DNA of 64,000 nt, from assembly GCA_964592815.1 (NCBI GenBank), contig CAZQGE010000001.1:36079-100078 (forward strand), read 5' to 3'. Of the stretch, positions 37,837 through 46,181 are shown one piece after another (position 1 is the stretch's first letter; each line of letters starts with the position of its first letter). The position numbers and the translations under genes are program-made. Source of the DNA: CAZQGE01 sp964592815 (GTDB taxonomy: Bacteria; Bacillota; Clostridia; Christensenellales; CAG-917). The notes beneath the pieces were generated by a model that saw nothing but the letters and a program-made list of their open reading frames with translations, was not told where the DNA came from and did not search any database.

Positions 37837-38090
37837 CAAATTATTCTGCTTACTTCGCTAAATAATTCCTTTGCAGCTTGCAAATCGGAAGTGAACGACA
37901 CAAGATTAGCAATCAAAAAGCCTAGCGATATGAATACACCAATCATTATAGGTATTATAGCCATATCAAGCAAGTCAAGTCCCAGCGGCTTTTTTAATGC
38001 ACGACGCATTTTTTTTCTTTTAACTTCATTGACTACAAAGTTGTTTTCACTAATTTCTACGGCAAGTTTTTGTTTTTCATCAAAATCCAT
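37836..38090 (-). CDS. Small membrane protein in the spoIVFA position
   Basis: The 84-residue protein has a basic region (KRKKMRRALKK), then a hydrophobic segment long enough for one helix or a tight hairpin (about 41-66), and a short C-terminal tail. I recognise no family. It sits exactly where spoIVFA (membrane anchor plus M23 domain, partner and inhibitor of SpoIVFB) normally lies, and it is translationally coupled to the M50 gene (TGATG). It may be a reduced SpoIVFA-like partner keeping only the membrane part; this is inference. GAGGTG precedes the ATG. Confidence 0.75.
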   Translation of the reverse strand: MDFDEKQKLAVEISENNFVVNEVKRKKMRRALKKPLGLDLLDMAIIPIMIGVFISLGFLIANLVSFTSDLQAAKELFSEVSRII

Positions 38091-38138
38091 AAAACACCTC
38101 GCCTAAATACTATGTAGAATATGTCAAATCTATGCACA

Positions 38139-38396
38139 CTAAAATCTTTTATAGTCCATTGTCGTGTCAAACTGTTTAATACGGGTCGCCTTTGCCTGAA
38201 TATTTACGCAAAAAACTCCTTCCAAATCCTGGTCAATTTCAATTTTGCATTGTTCGTTTAGGTCAAAGTAGTCGTTAAGCAATTTTTGACAGTCGCCTGA
38301 CAATGCCTTTATAAAGCCGTCTTTTACGTTTACTTTGTCTTTTGCAAGAATATGTCGCAATCTATCTGCCATCATTTTAGAATTTGTCAAAGCCAT
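38139..38396 (-). CDS. minE: Cell division topological specificity factor MinE
   Basis: The 85-residue protein stimulates MinD ATPase and sets Min positioning. The N-terminal anti-MinCD region (about 5-30, with the MADRLRHILAKDK segment) and the C-terminal dimerisation domain are recognisable, though the sequence is diverged. AGGAGG precedes the ATG, which overlaps the end of minD, so the two are coupled. No minC is found in the window. Confidence 0.9.
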   Translation of the reverse strand: MALTNSKMMADRLRHILAKDKVNVKDGFIKALSGDCQKLLNDYFDLNEQCKIEIDQDLEGVFCVNIQAKATRIKQFDTTMDYKRF

Positions 38397-39142
38397 TTTA
38401 GCCTCCTAAATTTATGCCTATATTGCACGTCTTTGAATTCTTTTTTATTTTCTGCAATATTTTCTGCCAAAACTTGATACGCTTTATCAGACAATGCAAA
38501 ATCAGGCACTCTGCCCAGTTGTTGATAAAGCGTTATGCAATCGTCTTCTGGGATAACTCCAATTGGTGGTAAATGCAACAACTTTGCAATATCAATTGCG
38601 CTCATCATCTCGCCTCTTGACACCATATCCGCTCTTATACGATTGACCACCAAAGACATATCTTGCAATTTGTAACTTTGCAACAAACTGACAACTTTGT
38701 CAGCATCTCTAATTGCAGACGCTGACGGAGTTGTTACGACAATTGCCTCATCAGCAGCTGACACAGCACGGTGAAAGCCTTGCTCAATGCCCGCAGGGCA
38801 ATCAATAAGCACAAAATCAAACTCTTTTAATCCGTCCACAACGCACCTAAACGCTTGCGTAGTTATAAGCGTATTATCACGTGCAGACGGCAAAACTTTC
38901 ATTGAGCTTTCCGCATCTCCCACTAATGCCTGAAACGCTCTACATTTGCCAAGTAAAACGTCGCCAATGTCATAAACAACTCGGCTTTCAACCCCCACAA
39001 CAACGTCCAAATTATTCAAACCAACATCACCGTCAACAAGGCAAACCCGAAAATTCATATCGGCTAATTTGCGCCCTAACGTAGCGGTAACCGTGGTTTT
39101 TCCGACGCCTCCTTTGCCAGATGTTACAACAATCTTTCTCAT
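38387..39142 (-). CDS. minD: Septum site-determining ATPase MinD
   Basis: The 251-residue ParA-type ATPase binds the membrane and positions the division site. The deviant Walker A GKGGVGKTT (about 10-18), VDGDVGLNNLD, VLIDCPAGIEQGF and the C-terminal amphipathic helix (HKFRRLKWL) for membrane binding are all present. I start at ATG 39142 (MRKIVVTSGKGG) as in the family; the upstream extension would begin with TTG. No SD is seen. A terminator-like hairpin lies only 18 nt upstream, so expression may be attenuated or depend on upstream translation. Confidence 0.95.
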   Translation of the reverse strand: MRKIVVTSGKGGVGKTTVTATLGRKLADMNFRVCLVDGDVGLNNLDVVVGVESRVVYDIGDVLLGKCRAFQALVGDAESSMKVLPSARDNTLITTQAFRCVVDGLKEFDFVLIDCPAGIEQGFHRAVSAADEAIVVTTPSASAIRDADKVVSLLQSYKLQDMSLVVNRIRADMVSRGEMMSAIDIAKLLHLPPIGVIPEDDCITLYQQLGRVPDFALSDKAYQVLAENIAENKKEFKDVQYRHKFRRLKWL

Positions 39143-39159
39143 AATAGAAAAATAACACA

Positions 39160-39183
39160 ACAGACACCCCGAAAAGTGTCTGT
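39160..39183 (-). terminator. Hairpin between the aldo/keto reductase gene and minD
   Basis: An 8-bp stem (39160-39167 with 39176-39183) with an 8-nt loop is followed on the minus strand by a moderately T-rich tract and then, 18 nt on, by the minD ATG. It could be a partial terminator or attenuator. On the plus strand it is followed by five T. Confidence 0.55.
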
Positions 39184-39260
39184 TTTTAATGATTTATTTG
39201 GTTTTTTGTTAATTATTGGACTTTGCAATATATGCAAATATGCGCATACATAGCTAAAAC

Positions 39261-40115
39261 CTAAAAATTTGCAGTATCAGGATACGAACCTAAACGTGCG
39301 CATATATCCAAGTTATCCAAAAATTCTATATCTTCAGCATCTAGATTGAAATCAAATATTTTTGAGTTTTCAACAATGCGAGAAGGGTTAACAGATTTTG
39401 GAAGAGGCAAAACTTCTTTTTCTAAACACCAACGTAACAAAATTTGCGAAGGCATTTTCCCGTGCTTTTCTGCAAGCGCCGTAATCTTTGGGTCAGAAAA
39501 TACCCTAGCTTTGCAAAGTGGCGCCCACGCCTCGACAAGCAGTCCGTTTTCCTTACAAAATTTAACGGCTTCTTGCTGTGTATATCCAATGTGAAATTCA
39601 ATTTGATTGACCATAGGTTTGACGTCACATTCCTCAAACAAACACTTTAAGTGGCTTGAAAGTGAGTTGCAAACCCCTATTGCGCGCACTCTGCCTTCTT
39701 TATACAAAGTCTCAAAAGCACGCCAAGTGTCTATAAATTTTTTAGGAAAGCTATCTCTAAATGCCAATGGATTTGGCCAATGTATAAGGTACATATCCAA
39801 ATAATCAAAGCCTAAATTTTTGAGAGTTTCATCAAACGAGCGCAAAGTATTTTCATAACCTTGCTCATCATTCCAAAGTTTTGAGGTAACAAAAATATCT
39901 TTTCTGTCAATTCCGCTTTGTCTGACTCCTTCGCCGACACCCTTTTCATTTTTGTAAAAACTCGCCGTGTCTATGTGTCGATAACCAGTTTCTATTGCAG
40001 ACTTAACGCCGTTCTCGCAAACTTCTCCGTCAGGCGTCAAGTATGTGCCGTAACCAACGCACGGGATTTTAACTCCGTTTGTTAGTGTGTAGCAATCAGA
40101 AAGTGACTTAAACAT
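39261..40115 (-). CDS. Aldo/keto reductase
   Basis: The 284-residue NAD(P)H-dependent reductase has the complete AKR catalytic set: Asp and Tyr in HIDTASFYKNE, Lys in VTSKLWN and His in LIHWPNP. The C-terminal LPKSVNPSRI segment binds the phosphate of NADPH. Sequence is of the AKR5-like group (2,5-diketogluconate reductase or prostaglandin-F synthase-like), with a broad range of carbonyl substrates. It stands 17 nt after the mreB-like gene with GGGGA before the ATG. It interrupts the usual mre-min order and looks like an insertion into that cluster. Confidence 0.93.
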   Translation of the reverse strand: MFKSLSDCYTLTNGVKIPCVGYGTYLTPDGEVCENGVKSAIETGYRHIDTASFYKNEKGVGEGVRQSGIDRKDIFVTSKLWNDEQGYENTLRSFDETLKNLGFDYLDMYLIHWPNPLAFRDSFPKKFIDTWRAFETLYKEGRVRAIGVCNSLSSHLKCLFEECDVKPMVNQIEFHIGYTQQEAVKFCKENGLLVEAWAPLCKARVFSDPKITALAEKHGKMPSQILLRWCLEKEVLPLPKSVNPSRIVENSKIFDFNLDAEDIEFLDNLDICARLGSYPDTANF

Positions 40116-40132
40116 AATTTTTCCCCTTAATT

Positions 40133-41131
40133 TCAGTCCATCTTTATGCCGAGCATATCGCTGAGCAAAGTTCTGTCGTCAAAAAATTTGCTTGCGCCTA
40201 TTGCAACAGCGTGACCGTTCTCCTTAATTTCCGTTACAGGCAGTTCCAAGGCTTTTTCAAAGTAATCTCTAAGACCAGGAATTTTTGAACTTCCACCCGT
40301 TAAAAAAACACCTTTCCGTAATATTTCGGCGGATAATTCAGGAGGTGTTTCAGAAATTACGGACATTGTAACTTCAATAATATTGTCCACCAACGGCAAA
40401 ACGGAATCACGCATATCTTCTGCGCTTAGCAACAAACTTTTAGGCGTACCGTCACGGCTTCCGCCACTTATCGGGTAACTACCTTCATCGTTTATGTAAA
40501 ATGACAAAGCTGTCTTTTTCAAGTTTTCTATTGTGTATTCGCCAATTTTTACGCCATAAGCCATATACACCGTATCAATTATTGCGCCATTAAAAGCATC
40601 TCCACCAATATTTACAGCGCAACCACTTGCAATTCCGTGGTTCGTAACCGCGGCAATTTCAGTTTTTCCGCCGCCTATGTCAACAATAAGTCCACCAATG
40701 CTGTTTGTGTATGCCAACAATGAAAGCGGACTTTCTACCAAAGTGATTTCTTTAACTCCCGCTTTCAAAAACGCTTTTTCAACTGCGCGCCTATCTGAAT
40801 TTGACAATGCGCAAGAAATGGACACCATAACCTTTATTTTAGGTTGAAAAAATGATTGCGGCACAATCTTTTTCAAAAAGTTTTCCAACAACAACGCACA
40901 AATGCCTTCGTCAACAACAACACCTTCTTTTATTGGCGCAACAAGTTTAGCTCCGCCCAAAGACGATGTCATTATGCTTTCAGCTTTATAGCCTGCTTCC
41001 CTAATTTCAAAGTGGTCGCGAACTTTTTGAACAATAGCTATGCTAGGCTCGCGCAAAACGAGTCCAATTCCCTTTTGGTAAATGGTAATAAAACTGCTTC
41101 CTAGGTCAATGGATAGTTCAATTGCCGACAT
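40133..41131 (-). CDS. mreB: MreB-like actin homologue (rod-shape protein family)
   Basis: The 332-residue protein is an actin-like ATPase of the MreB/Mbl family. Phosphate 1 (IDLGSSFITIY), the GIGLVLREPSIAIV strand, phosphate 2 (IVDIGGGKTEIAAV), the GSRDG(T)P region and the adenosine motif (FLTGGSSKIPGL) are seen. It is diverged from classical MreB (DLGSS for DLGTA). It normally organises wall synthesis along the cell with MreC, MreD and RodA, none of which follow here. The ATG has GAAGGAG and overlaps the end of maf. Confidence 0.87.
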   Translation of the reverse strand: MSAIELSIDLGSSFITIYQKGIGLVLREPSIAIVQKVRDHFEIREAGYKAESIMTSSLGGAKLVAPIKEGVVVDEGICALLLENFLKKIVPQSFFQPKIKVMVSISCALSNSDRRAVEKAFLKAGVKEITLVESPLSLLAYTNSIGGLIVDIGGGKTEIAAVTNHGIASGCAVNIGGDAFNGAIIDTVYMAYGVKIGEYTIENLKKTALSFYINDEGSYPISGGSRDGTPKSLLLSAEDMRDSVLPLVDNIIEVTMSVISETPPELSAEILRKGVFLTGGSSKIPGLRDYFEKALELPVTEIKENGHAVAIGASKFFDDRTLLSDMLGIKMD

Positions 41132-41699
41132 TGATAACTCCTTCTTTCAGTAAAACCTTAGAAAGTTTTTCAATAGGCAACCCTACAATGTTTGTATAGC
41201 TGCCATTGTAACTTTCAACAATTTGCTTATCTTGAATTCCATACGCGCCAGCCTTATCAAGGGGCTTGCAAACGGATATATAACTTTTTATTTCCGCATC
41301 AGTCATTCTTTTGAATTTGACTTTAGATGTCACAGCAAACGTAATATGTTTACAAGCGTTTATAACAGTTACGCCCGTAAGCACTTTATGTGTGCGTCCG
41401 TTGAGAAACTTAAGCATCTCAAAGGCATTGTTTTCATCAATAGGCTTCCCAAAAATTCGACCTTTGAAAACCACAATGGTATCCGCAGAAATTATACAAG
41501 CCTTTTGACAGGCACAATTTTCTTTTACGGTTTGGGCTTTTAGTTCTGAAAGTTTTTTGACCAACTTCACCGGAGTTTTTGCCTTAACGCTTTTTTCATC
41601 AACGTCTGCTGGAATTATTTGAAACTCAAGACCTAATTCCTTCAAAAGTTGTATTCTGCGTGGTGATTTTGATGCCAAAACGACTTGTTTTCGTTGCAT
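41118..41699 (-). CDS. maf: Maf-like nucleoside triphosphate pyrophosphatase
   Basis: The 193-residue enzyme hydrolyses non-canonical or modified nucleotides (dTTP/UTP-type Maf) and is linked to septum formation. Family motifs: LASKSPRRIQLLKELG at the N-terminus, SADTIVVF and GKPIDENNAFEMLKFLNGRTH. I start at ATG 41699; the TTG two codons upstream is unlikely. No SD is visible, but the start is 7 nt after the gppA stop, so reinitiation is likely. Position next to mreB is conserved in Firmicutes. Confidence 0.94.
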   Translation of the reverse strand: MQRKQVVLASKSPRRIQLLKELGLEFQIIPADVDEKSVKAKTPVKLVKKLSELKAQTVKENCACQKACIISADTIVVFKGRIFGKPIDENNAFEMLKFLNGRTHKVLTGVTVINACKHITFAVTSKVKFKRMTDAEIKSYISVCKPLDKAGAYGIQDKQIVESYNGSYTNIVGLPIEKLSKVLLKEGVINVGN

Positions 41700-41705
41700 A
41701 TTCAA

Positions 41706-43220
41706 TTACAAAATTTCAAGATTTTTATTGTATGCGGACTTAAACTCTTGCGCAGCGGACATTGCGTCTTTTACTTCAAGCGAGCAATCTCCTTCTGCTT
41801 CCGTTTTGACAATTACGCTGTCACCAAGAACGTCGCAACTGACGCCTTTTACAACTCCACTCATACTTCTGTCAAAGCTCTCAGCAATACGCAAGATAAC
41901 AGAAAGTTTTCTGATTGCATCAACATCTTCCGACGTAAGCAAGTCTTTATATTTTAATATATCGTCCCTGCTGAATTCAGATTTGCGGTGCCCTGCTGCA
42001 ACAAATGAGGCAATAATCAATTCCTTATGCGGCACTCCATAAAGATTGCTGTTAAGTATGATATAGCTGCTGTGCAAGTGGTGATTGTAATACTTGATGC
42101 GCATACCGCTGTCGTGCAACAATGCAGCCACCTTCAAAACTCTGACGTACATTCTCGGCAATTTGTGCAAAACTTTGAGTTGTTTGAAAAGTTGAATTGA
42201 CAAATTATACACGTGTTCCGCGTGGTCGATATTTATGTCAAAGTATTTCATTTGCGTATAAAGCGAATGTCCAAGAACGTCGCTTATCGGTCTTTCATTG
42301 ACGCCTGGCACAGCATATCTAAACATTGCACCTTCTCTCAATCCACAACCGCTAACCGTAAGTTTTGGAAAATCAAATTTTGACGTAACAGCCTTAATAA
42401 CCGCCAAAGAACTGGGGAATATGTCTGCCCTGCCACTAGACAAGCCTTTAATTTTGGTCGTGCTGTCCAAATCAAGTTTTTTGATTGTACTGTAAATGTT
42501 TTCAAATTCCTGCATAGGGATTTCATAGTTGTGCGTCATATTGAAAGGATATTTTTTAATCATACGACTTATCCGTCCCAAATTTCTGAACGCTCCACCA
42601 ACTCCTACAAACGCGGTGTCTGGTTCGACTTGACTCAACCAAGGAATTTTGTCAAGTTGCGCGCCAATAAATTCTTCAATTTTCTTTGCGCGTTCCTCAG
42701 GCTCGTTCGCGTCGTTTTTGAACAAATCTGTAAGTGTCACCGAACCAAATGGCAAAGTATCAAAATGAATAAGATTTCTACGATTGTAATAAATCAAGTT
42801 TGTTGAGCCACCGCCCATTTCCATAATAAAGCCCTTTGGAATATCCATAGAGTTGATAACGCCTTGATAAATCAGCATCGCTTGTTCTTCAACAGAAAGC
42901 ACTTTTATTTTGATGCCAGAGGTCATTGCTACTTCGTCCAAAAAACTTTTTTGGTTTTTTGCACGTCTAACCGCCGCTGTTGCATAAGCAAAAATCTTGT
43001 CTACATGGTTAGCGTCGCAAAGTCGGCGGAACATAGTCAAGGTTTTGATTGTCTGTGCAATACGCTGTGGCTTAATAAAGCCGTCCCAGTCCATATCTTG
43101 CCCAAGACGCACCGTCTCCTTGAGTTCGTCAAATACGACGAAATATCCCCCCTCAAGTACGTTGACCAACACTAATCTTGCAGAGTTAGAGCCAAGGTCA
43201 ATAATTGCGATTTTTTCCAT
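41706..43220 (-). CDS. Ppx/GppA family phosphatase with HD domain
   Basis: The 504-residue protein joins an actin-like exopolyphosphatase/guanosine-pentaphosphatase domain (DLGSNSARLVL, about 6-16; EMGGGSTNLIYY, about 144-155) with a C-terminal HD-like domain (LLHDSGMRIKYYNHHLHSSYII, about 340-362). It would degrade polyphosphate or pppGpp, tying it to the stringent response. Length is usual for the two-domain form. GGAGAA precedes the ATG. It heads an operon with maf, mreB and probably the aldo/keto reductase and min genes, from its own promoter in the 66-bp gap after rnfB. Confidence 0.9.
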   Translation of the reverse strand: MEKIAIIDLGSNSARLVLVNVLEGGYFVVFDELKETVRLGQDMDWDGFIKPQRIAQTIKTLTMFRRLCDANHVDKIFAYATAAVRRAKNQKSFLDEVAMTSGIKIKVLSVEEQAMLIYQGVINSMDIPKGFIMEMGGGSTNLIYYNRRNLIHFDTLPFGSVTLTDLFKNDANEPEERAKKIEEFIGAQLDKIPWLSQVEPDTAFVGVGGAFRNLGRISRMIKKYPFNMTHNYEIPMQEFENIYSTIKKLDLDSTTKIKGLSSGRADIFPSSLAVIKAVTSKFDFPKLTVSGCGLREGAMFRYAVPGVNERPISDVLGHSLYTQMKYFDINIDHAEHVYNLSIQLFKQLKVLHKLPRMYVRVLKVAALLHDSGMRIKYYNHHLHSSYIILNSNLYGVPHKELIIASFVAAGHRKSEFSRDDILKYKDLLTSEDVDAIRKLSVILRIAESFDRSMSGVVKGVSCDVLGDSVIVKTEAEGDCSLEVKDAMSAAQEFKSAYNKNLEIL

Positions 43221-43244
43221 AATTTTTTCTCCTATTGTGGATTT

Positions 43245-43255
43245 GCGCTACGCGC
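43245..43255 (-). promoter_or_regulatory. GCGC-N3-GCGC hairpin at the start of the gppA transcript
   Basis: GCGC-GTA-GCGC (minus reading) begins at about the predicted transcription start of the ppx/gppA unit and ends 25 nt before the ATG. It matches elements in the leaders of the two surface-protein genes. Confidence 0.5.
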
Positions 43256-43256
43256 C

Positions 43257-43285
43257 TATATATAATAATGTCCTTATGTTAGCAA
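43257..43285 (-). promoter_or_regulatory. Promoter of the gppA-maf-mreB unit
   Basis: On the minus strand TTGCTA (43285-43280), a 17-nt spacer and TATATA (43262-43257) lie in the gap between rnfB and gppA. No terminator separates the two units, so read-through from rnf is also possible. Confidence 0.55.
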
Positions 43286-43286
43286 A

Positions 43287-44126
43287 CTAGTCTTCTTCAC
43301 CACAATGCAAAATACATTTTGCTGGGCACTTTTCAGAACAAAGTCCGCAACCCGTGCATTTGCTGTAATCAATAATTGGCAAAGAATTTTCCATAACAAT
43401 TGCGTGTTGTGGGCAAACTTTTGCACACAAACCACAACCTAAGCAACCTACCGAGCATTTTTCGTGAACTTCTTTTGCGCCCCTCATACAGTTGGAGCAA
43501 GCCACATAAACTTTAGCTTTTTTAGGTATTCTTTTGATAAGTTTTTTGGGACAAGCCGAAACACATCGTCCGCAAGTTATACACTTTGACTGGTCTATGA
43601 CGGCAAAGCCACCATCCATAACCGATACAGCGTGTTCGGGACAAGCGTCTGTGCAAGAACCCATACCCAAACAACCCCATTGACAAAGTTTTCTGCCACC
43701 GCCAAGCAATTCCATACTACGGCAGTCGCCATAACCCATATAATCGTATTTATCCACGGCGTTGTTTCCGCCACGGCACGCTACAATAAGTTTTGTTTCC
43801 TCAGCGGCAACGGCAACACCCAAAATATCGCCAATTTCGCCTTTGTTTGCAACAGACGTAGCGTTACAAGCGTTGATATCAGCTTTGCCTTCAACCAAAG
43901 CCTTTGCAAAAGCGTCACAACCTGCATATCCGCACGCGCCACAGTTTGCGCCACTCAGTTTTTTTCTGACCTTGCCAACTTTTTCATCTTCTTTTACGGC
44001 AAGTTTTTTTCCTAGTACGGCAAGTAGAACGCCAAACACCAACGCTAAACCCAAGAGGAGAAGCGTTGACCACAGAACGGTCATAGGGTCAACTTTTACA
44101 GCCGATATTATCATAAACAAATTCAT
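43287..44126 (-). CDS. rnfB: Rnf complex subunit RnfB (iron-sulfur)
   Basis: The 279-residue subunit accepts electrons from reduced ferredoxin. One N-terminal membrane helix (about 12-36) is followed by a four-cysteine cluster (CGACGYAGC plus a distal Cys) and several ferredoxin-type CxxCxxCxxxCP motifs (MGSCTDACP, CITCGRCVSACP, CLGCGLCAKVCP, CTGCGLCSEKCP), so about four to six clusters. This multi-cluster form is typical of clostridial RnfB. It is the last gene of rnfCDGEAB. An SD (AGGTGAG) precedes the ATG. Confidence 0.96.
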   Translation of the reverse strand: MNLFMIISAVKVDPMTVLWSTLLLLGLALVFGVLLAVLGKKLAVKEDEKVGKVRKKLSGANCGACGYAGCDAFAKALVEGKADINACNATSVANKGEIGDILGVAVAAEETKLIVACRGGNNAVDKYDYMGYGDCRSMELLGGGRKLCQWGCLGMGSCTDACPEHAVSVMDGGFAVIDQSKCITCGRCVSACPKKLIKRIPKKAKVYVACSNCMRGAKEVHEKCSVGCLGCGLCAKVCPQHAIVMENSLPIIDYSKCTGCGLCSEKCPAKCILHCGEED

Positions 44127-44143
44127 ATTCTCACCTATCTCCG

Positions 44144-44734
44144 TTATTGCAAAATTATGCTGTTAAACGCCACAAAAGCCATACTCATTATGCTTGCCGT
44201 AACAAGCGTAATAGGGAAACCTCTGAAAGGCTTTGGAACAGCGTCTATATCCATTCTCTCTCTAATGCCAGCCAAAAGCAAGATTGCGATTGTAAAACCT
44301 ACACCGCTGAACACTCCGTTCAAGAATGACTGCAACAAACTCATTGCGCCAACAGTTCCAAACGATTGAATGTTCAAAATTGCAACGCCGAGAACTGCGC
44401 AGTTTGTTGTGATAAGCGGAAGATATACGCCAAGTGCTGAATAAAGCGACGGCATAAACTTCTTGAGTATCATTTCAACAAGTTGCACCAATGCAGCAAT
44501 AACCAAAATGAAAGCTATTGTTTGCAAATATTCAATATGTAAAGCCACCAAAGCAAGCTGAATAAGCCACGTAAATATCGAGGCAATACCCATAACAAAT
44601 ATAACGGCAAGCCCCATACCCAAAGCGGTATCAATCTTTTTGGATACGCCCAAGAAAGGACAAATTCCCAAGAACTGACAAAGCACGAAGTTATTGACGA
44701 ACATTGCGCCTATAATCAAAAACAAAAATTCCAT
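44144..44734 (-). CDS. rnfA: Rnf complex subunit RnfA (integral membrane)
   Basis: The 196-residue protein has six membrane helices and is paralogous to RnfE, with inverted topology; together they form the ion- and electron-conducting core. The conserved NNFVLCQFLGICPFLGVSK segment near residue 15 carries the cysteine that, with its RnfE counterpart, holds an iron-sulfur centre in related complexes. Length is usual. AGGAGG precedes the ATG, which overlaps the rnfE end by one base. Confidence 0.97.
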   Translation of the reverse strand: MEFLFLIIGAMFVNNFVLCQFLGICPFLGVSKKIDTALGMGLAVIFVMGIASIFTWLIQLALVALHIEYLQTIAFILVIAALVQLVEMILKKFMPSLYSALGVYLPLITTNCAVLGVAILNIQSFGTVGAMSLLQSFLNGVFSGVGFTIAILLLAGIRERMDIDAVPKPFRGFPITLVTASIMSMAFVAFNSIILQ

Positions 44735-45531
44735 TACGCCTTAACCTCCTCGCTTTTATTGTCTGGGCATACTGACAAATCTTGATTGTTTTTAACTCCC
44801 AATTCCTCATCAATCGCCTTAAATTCTTCTTCCTCTATTTTTGCAGATTCAATTTCCTTTGCAATGCTTAAAAGTTGTTCTTTTTTCTTTTGAGCGCGCT
44901 TATCCGTAAAGGCATTGATGGCAGCCATCAAGAAACCAAACGTTAAGAAACCGCCTGCTGGCATAACGAATATACTCATTCTAATGCCTTCGGGAATAAA
45001 TTCCTTAAACCCGAATTGAAGGCTTCCAAGCGAACCTACAAAGAACGAACCAGCGCCGATAAATTCTCTTATTAAGCCCATAACTGTTAACGAAAGGGTA
45101 AAACCTAAGCCCATACCCAATCCGTCCAAAATGCTGTCGGCGACTTTGTTTGTTGACGCAAACGCTTCTGCACGAGCCAAAATTATACAGTTGACAACGA
45201 TAAGCGGTAAATAGATACCCAACGCATCGTATAGAGCAGGAACAAACTTTTTGAGCAACATTTCGATTGCCGTAACAAAAGTTGCAATAATCAAAACGAA
45301 TGCGGGTATTCTTACCTTATCGGGAATTACATTCCTTAAAAGTGAAATTAAAGCGTTTGAACAAATCAAGACTAAGGTTGCCGCAAGTCCCATACCTAGT
45401 CCATTAAAAGCGCTTGTAGTAATTGCAAGCGTGGGGCAAGTACCCAAAACCAACCTAAAAACGGGGTTTGATGCAAAAATACCGTTGGTAAGGATAGCGC
45501 CTCTCTGTTTTAACATACTATCGTTTCTCAT
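44734..45531 (-). CDS. rnfE: Rnf complex subunit RnfE (integral membrane)
   Basis: The 265-residue subunit has six membrane helices with the NPVFRLVLGTCPTLAIT segment that carries the RnfA/E-type cysteine. It is longer than usual because of a charged tail of about 55 residues after the last helix (KEQLLSIAKEIESAKIEEE region), whose role is not known. GGGAGG precedes the ATG and the start overlaps the rnfG stop by one base. Confidence 0.96.
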   Translation of the reverse strand: MRNDSMLKQRGAILTNGIFASNPVFRLVLGTCPTLAITTSAFNGLGMGLAATLVLICSNALISLLRNVIPDKVRIPAFVLIIATFVTAIEMLLKKFVPALYDALGIYLPLIVVNCIILARAEAFASTNKVADSILDGLGMGLGFTLSLTVMGLIREFIGAGSFFVGSLGSLQFGFKEFIPEGIRMSIFVMPAGGFLTFGFLMAAINAFTDKRAQKKKEQLLSIAKEIESAKIEEEEFKAIDEELGVKNNQDLSVCPDNKSEEVKA

Positions 45532-46181
45532 TATTTACCTCCCAAACGGTGTTGGTATTCGTAAGCAACTGCGCAAAGAGCGTTGTTAAAACCTTTTGAC
45601 GTAAAAGTTGCCCCAGATACTGCATTGATTTGCGAATTGTCAACAGGTATCTTGTCTGCTTTAATCAAAACAAACGTGTCAATATTGTCCAAATCTATAT
45701 TGATATACTTATTTTTCAAGGCACTCATAACCTTATCAAAATAGCCCGCTGTTTCATTTTGAGAAATCAATGAAATATCTTTTATCACGCCGTCAGCCGT
45801 CACATAAACCATAAGTTGCAAAGTGCCACCTTTACTTTCTGCGCCAGTCGATTGGTAAATATATGTTTTTACACCTTCTTTTTCAACATAGTAGCAGTTG
45901 TTGACAAAGCTTTTGCTTCCTGCAAGATTTTTAAGTTCTGAACTGGGAACTTTTTTAACTGCGTCAACACCTACACCAAAACTTGTGCTTATCTTAGCCA
46001 TTATGGTTTCTTCGGGGTCAACAAAGGTGAGATAGTTCAAACCGCCTAGCAACGCGCCTGAAATTACGGCGATTGCAACAAGCACAATGATACATTTTGC
46101 TATGTCGGAGTTCAAACTAAATCTTTTTTTCATCTTAACGACAGAATTTTGTCCGCCGTCTTCTAAAATTTTATCAGACAT
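45531..46181 (-). CDS. rnfG: Rnf complex subunit RnfG (covalent flavin)
   Basis: The 216-residue subunit has an N-terminal membrane helix (about 25-48) and an extracytoplasmic FMN-binding domain. The SGATFTS motif near the C-terminus supplies the threonine that carries FMN by a phosphoester bond. Length is usual. AAGGAGG precedes the ATG and the gene overlaps the end of rnfD. Confidence 0.96.
   Translation of the reverse strand: MSDKILEDGGQNSVVKMKKRFSLNSDIAKCIIVLVAIAVISGALLGGLNYLTFVDPEETIMAKISTSFGVGVDAVKKVPSSELKNLAGSKSFVNNCYYVEKEGVKTYIYQSTGAESKGGTLQLMVYVTADGVIKDISLISQNETAGYFDKVMSALKNKYINIDLDNIDTFVLIKADKIPVDNSQINAVSGATFTSKGFNNALCAVAYEYQHRLGGK

Noticed and set aside
43632..44015. Open frames antisense to rnfB
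   Set aside because: They are cysteine-poor shadows of a gene with many ferredoxin motifs and have no ribosome binding site.
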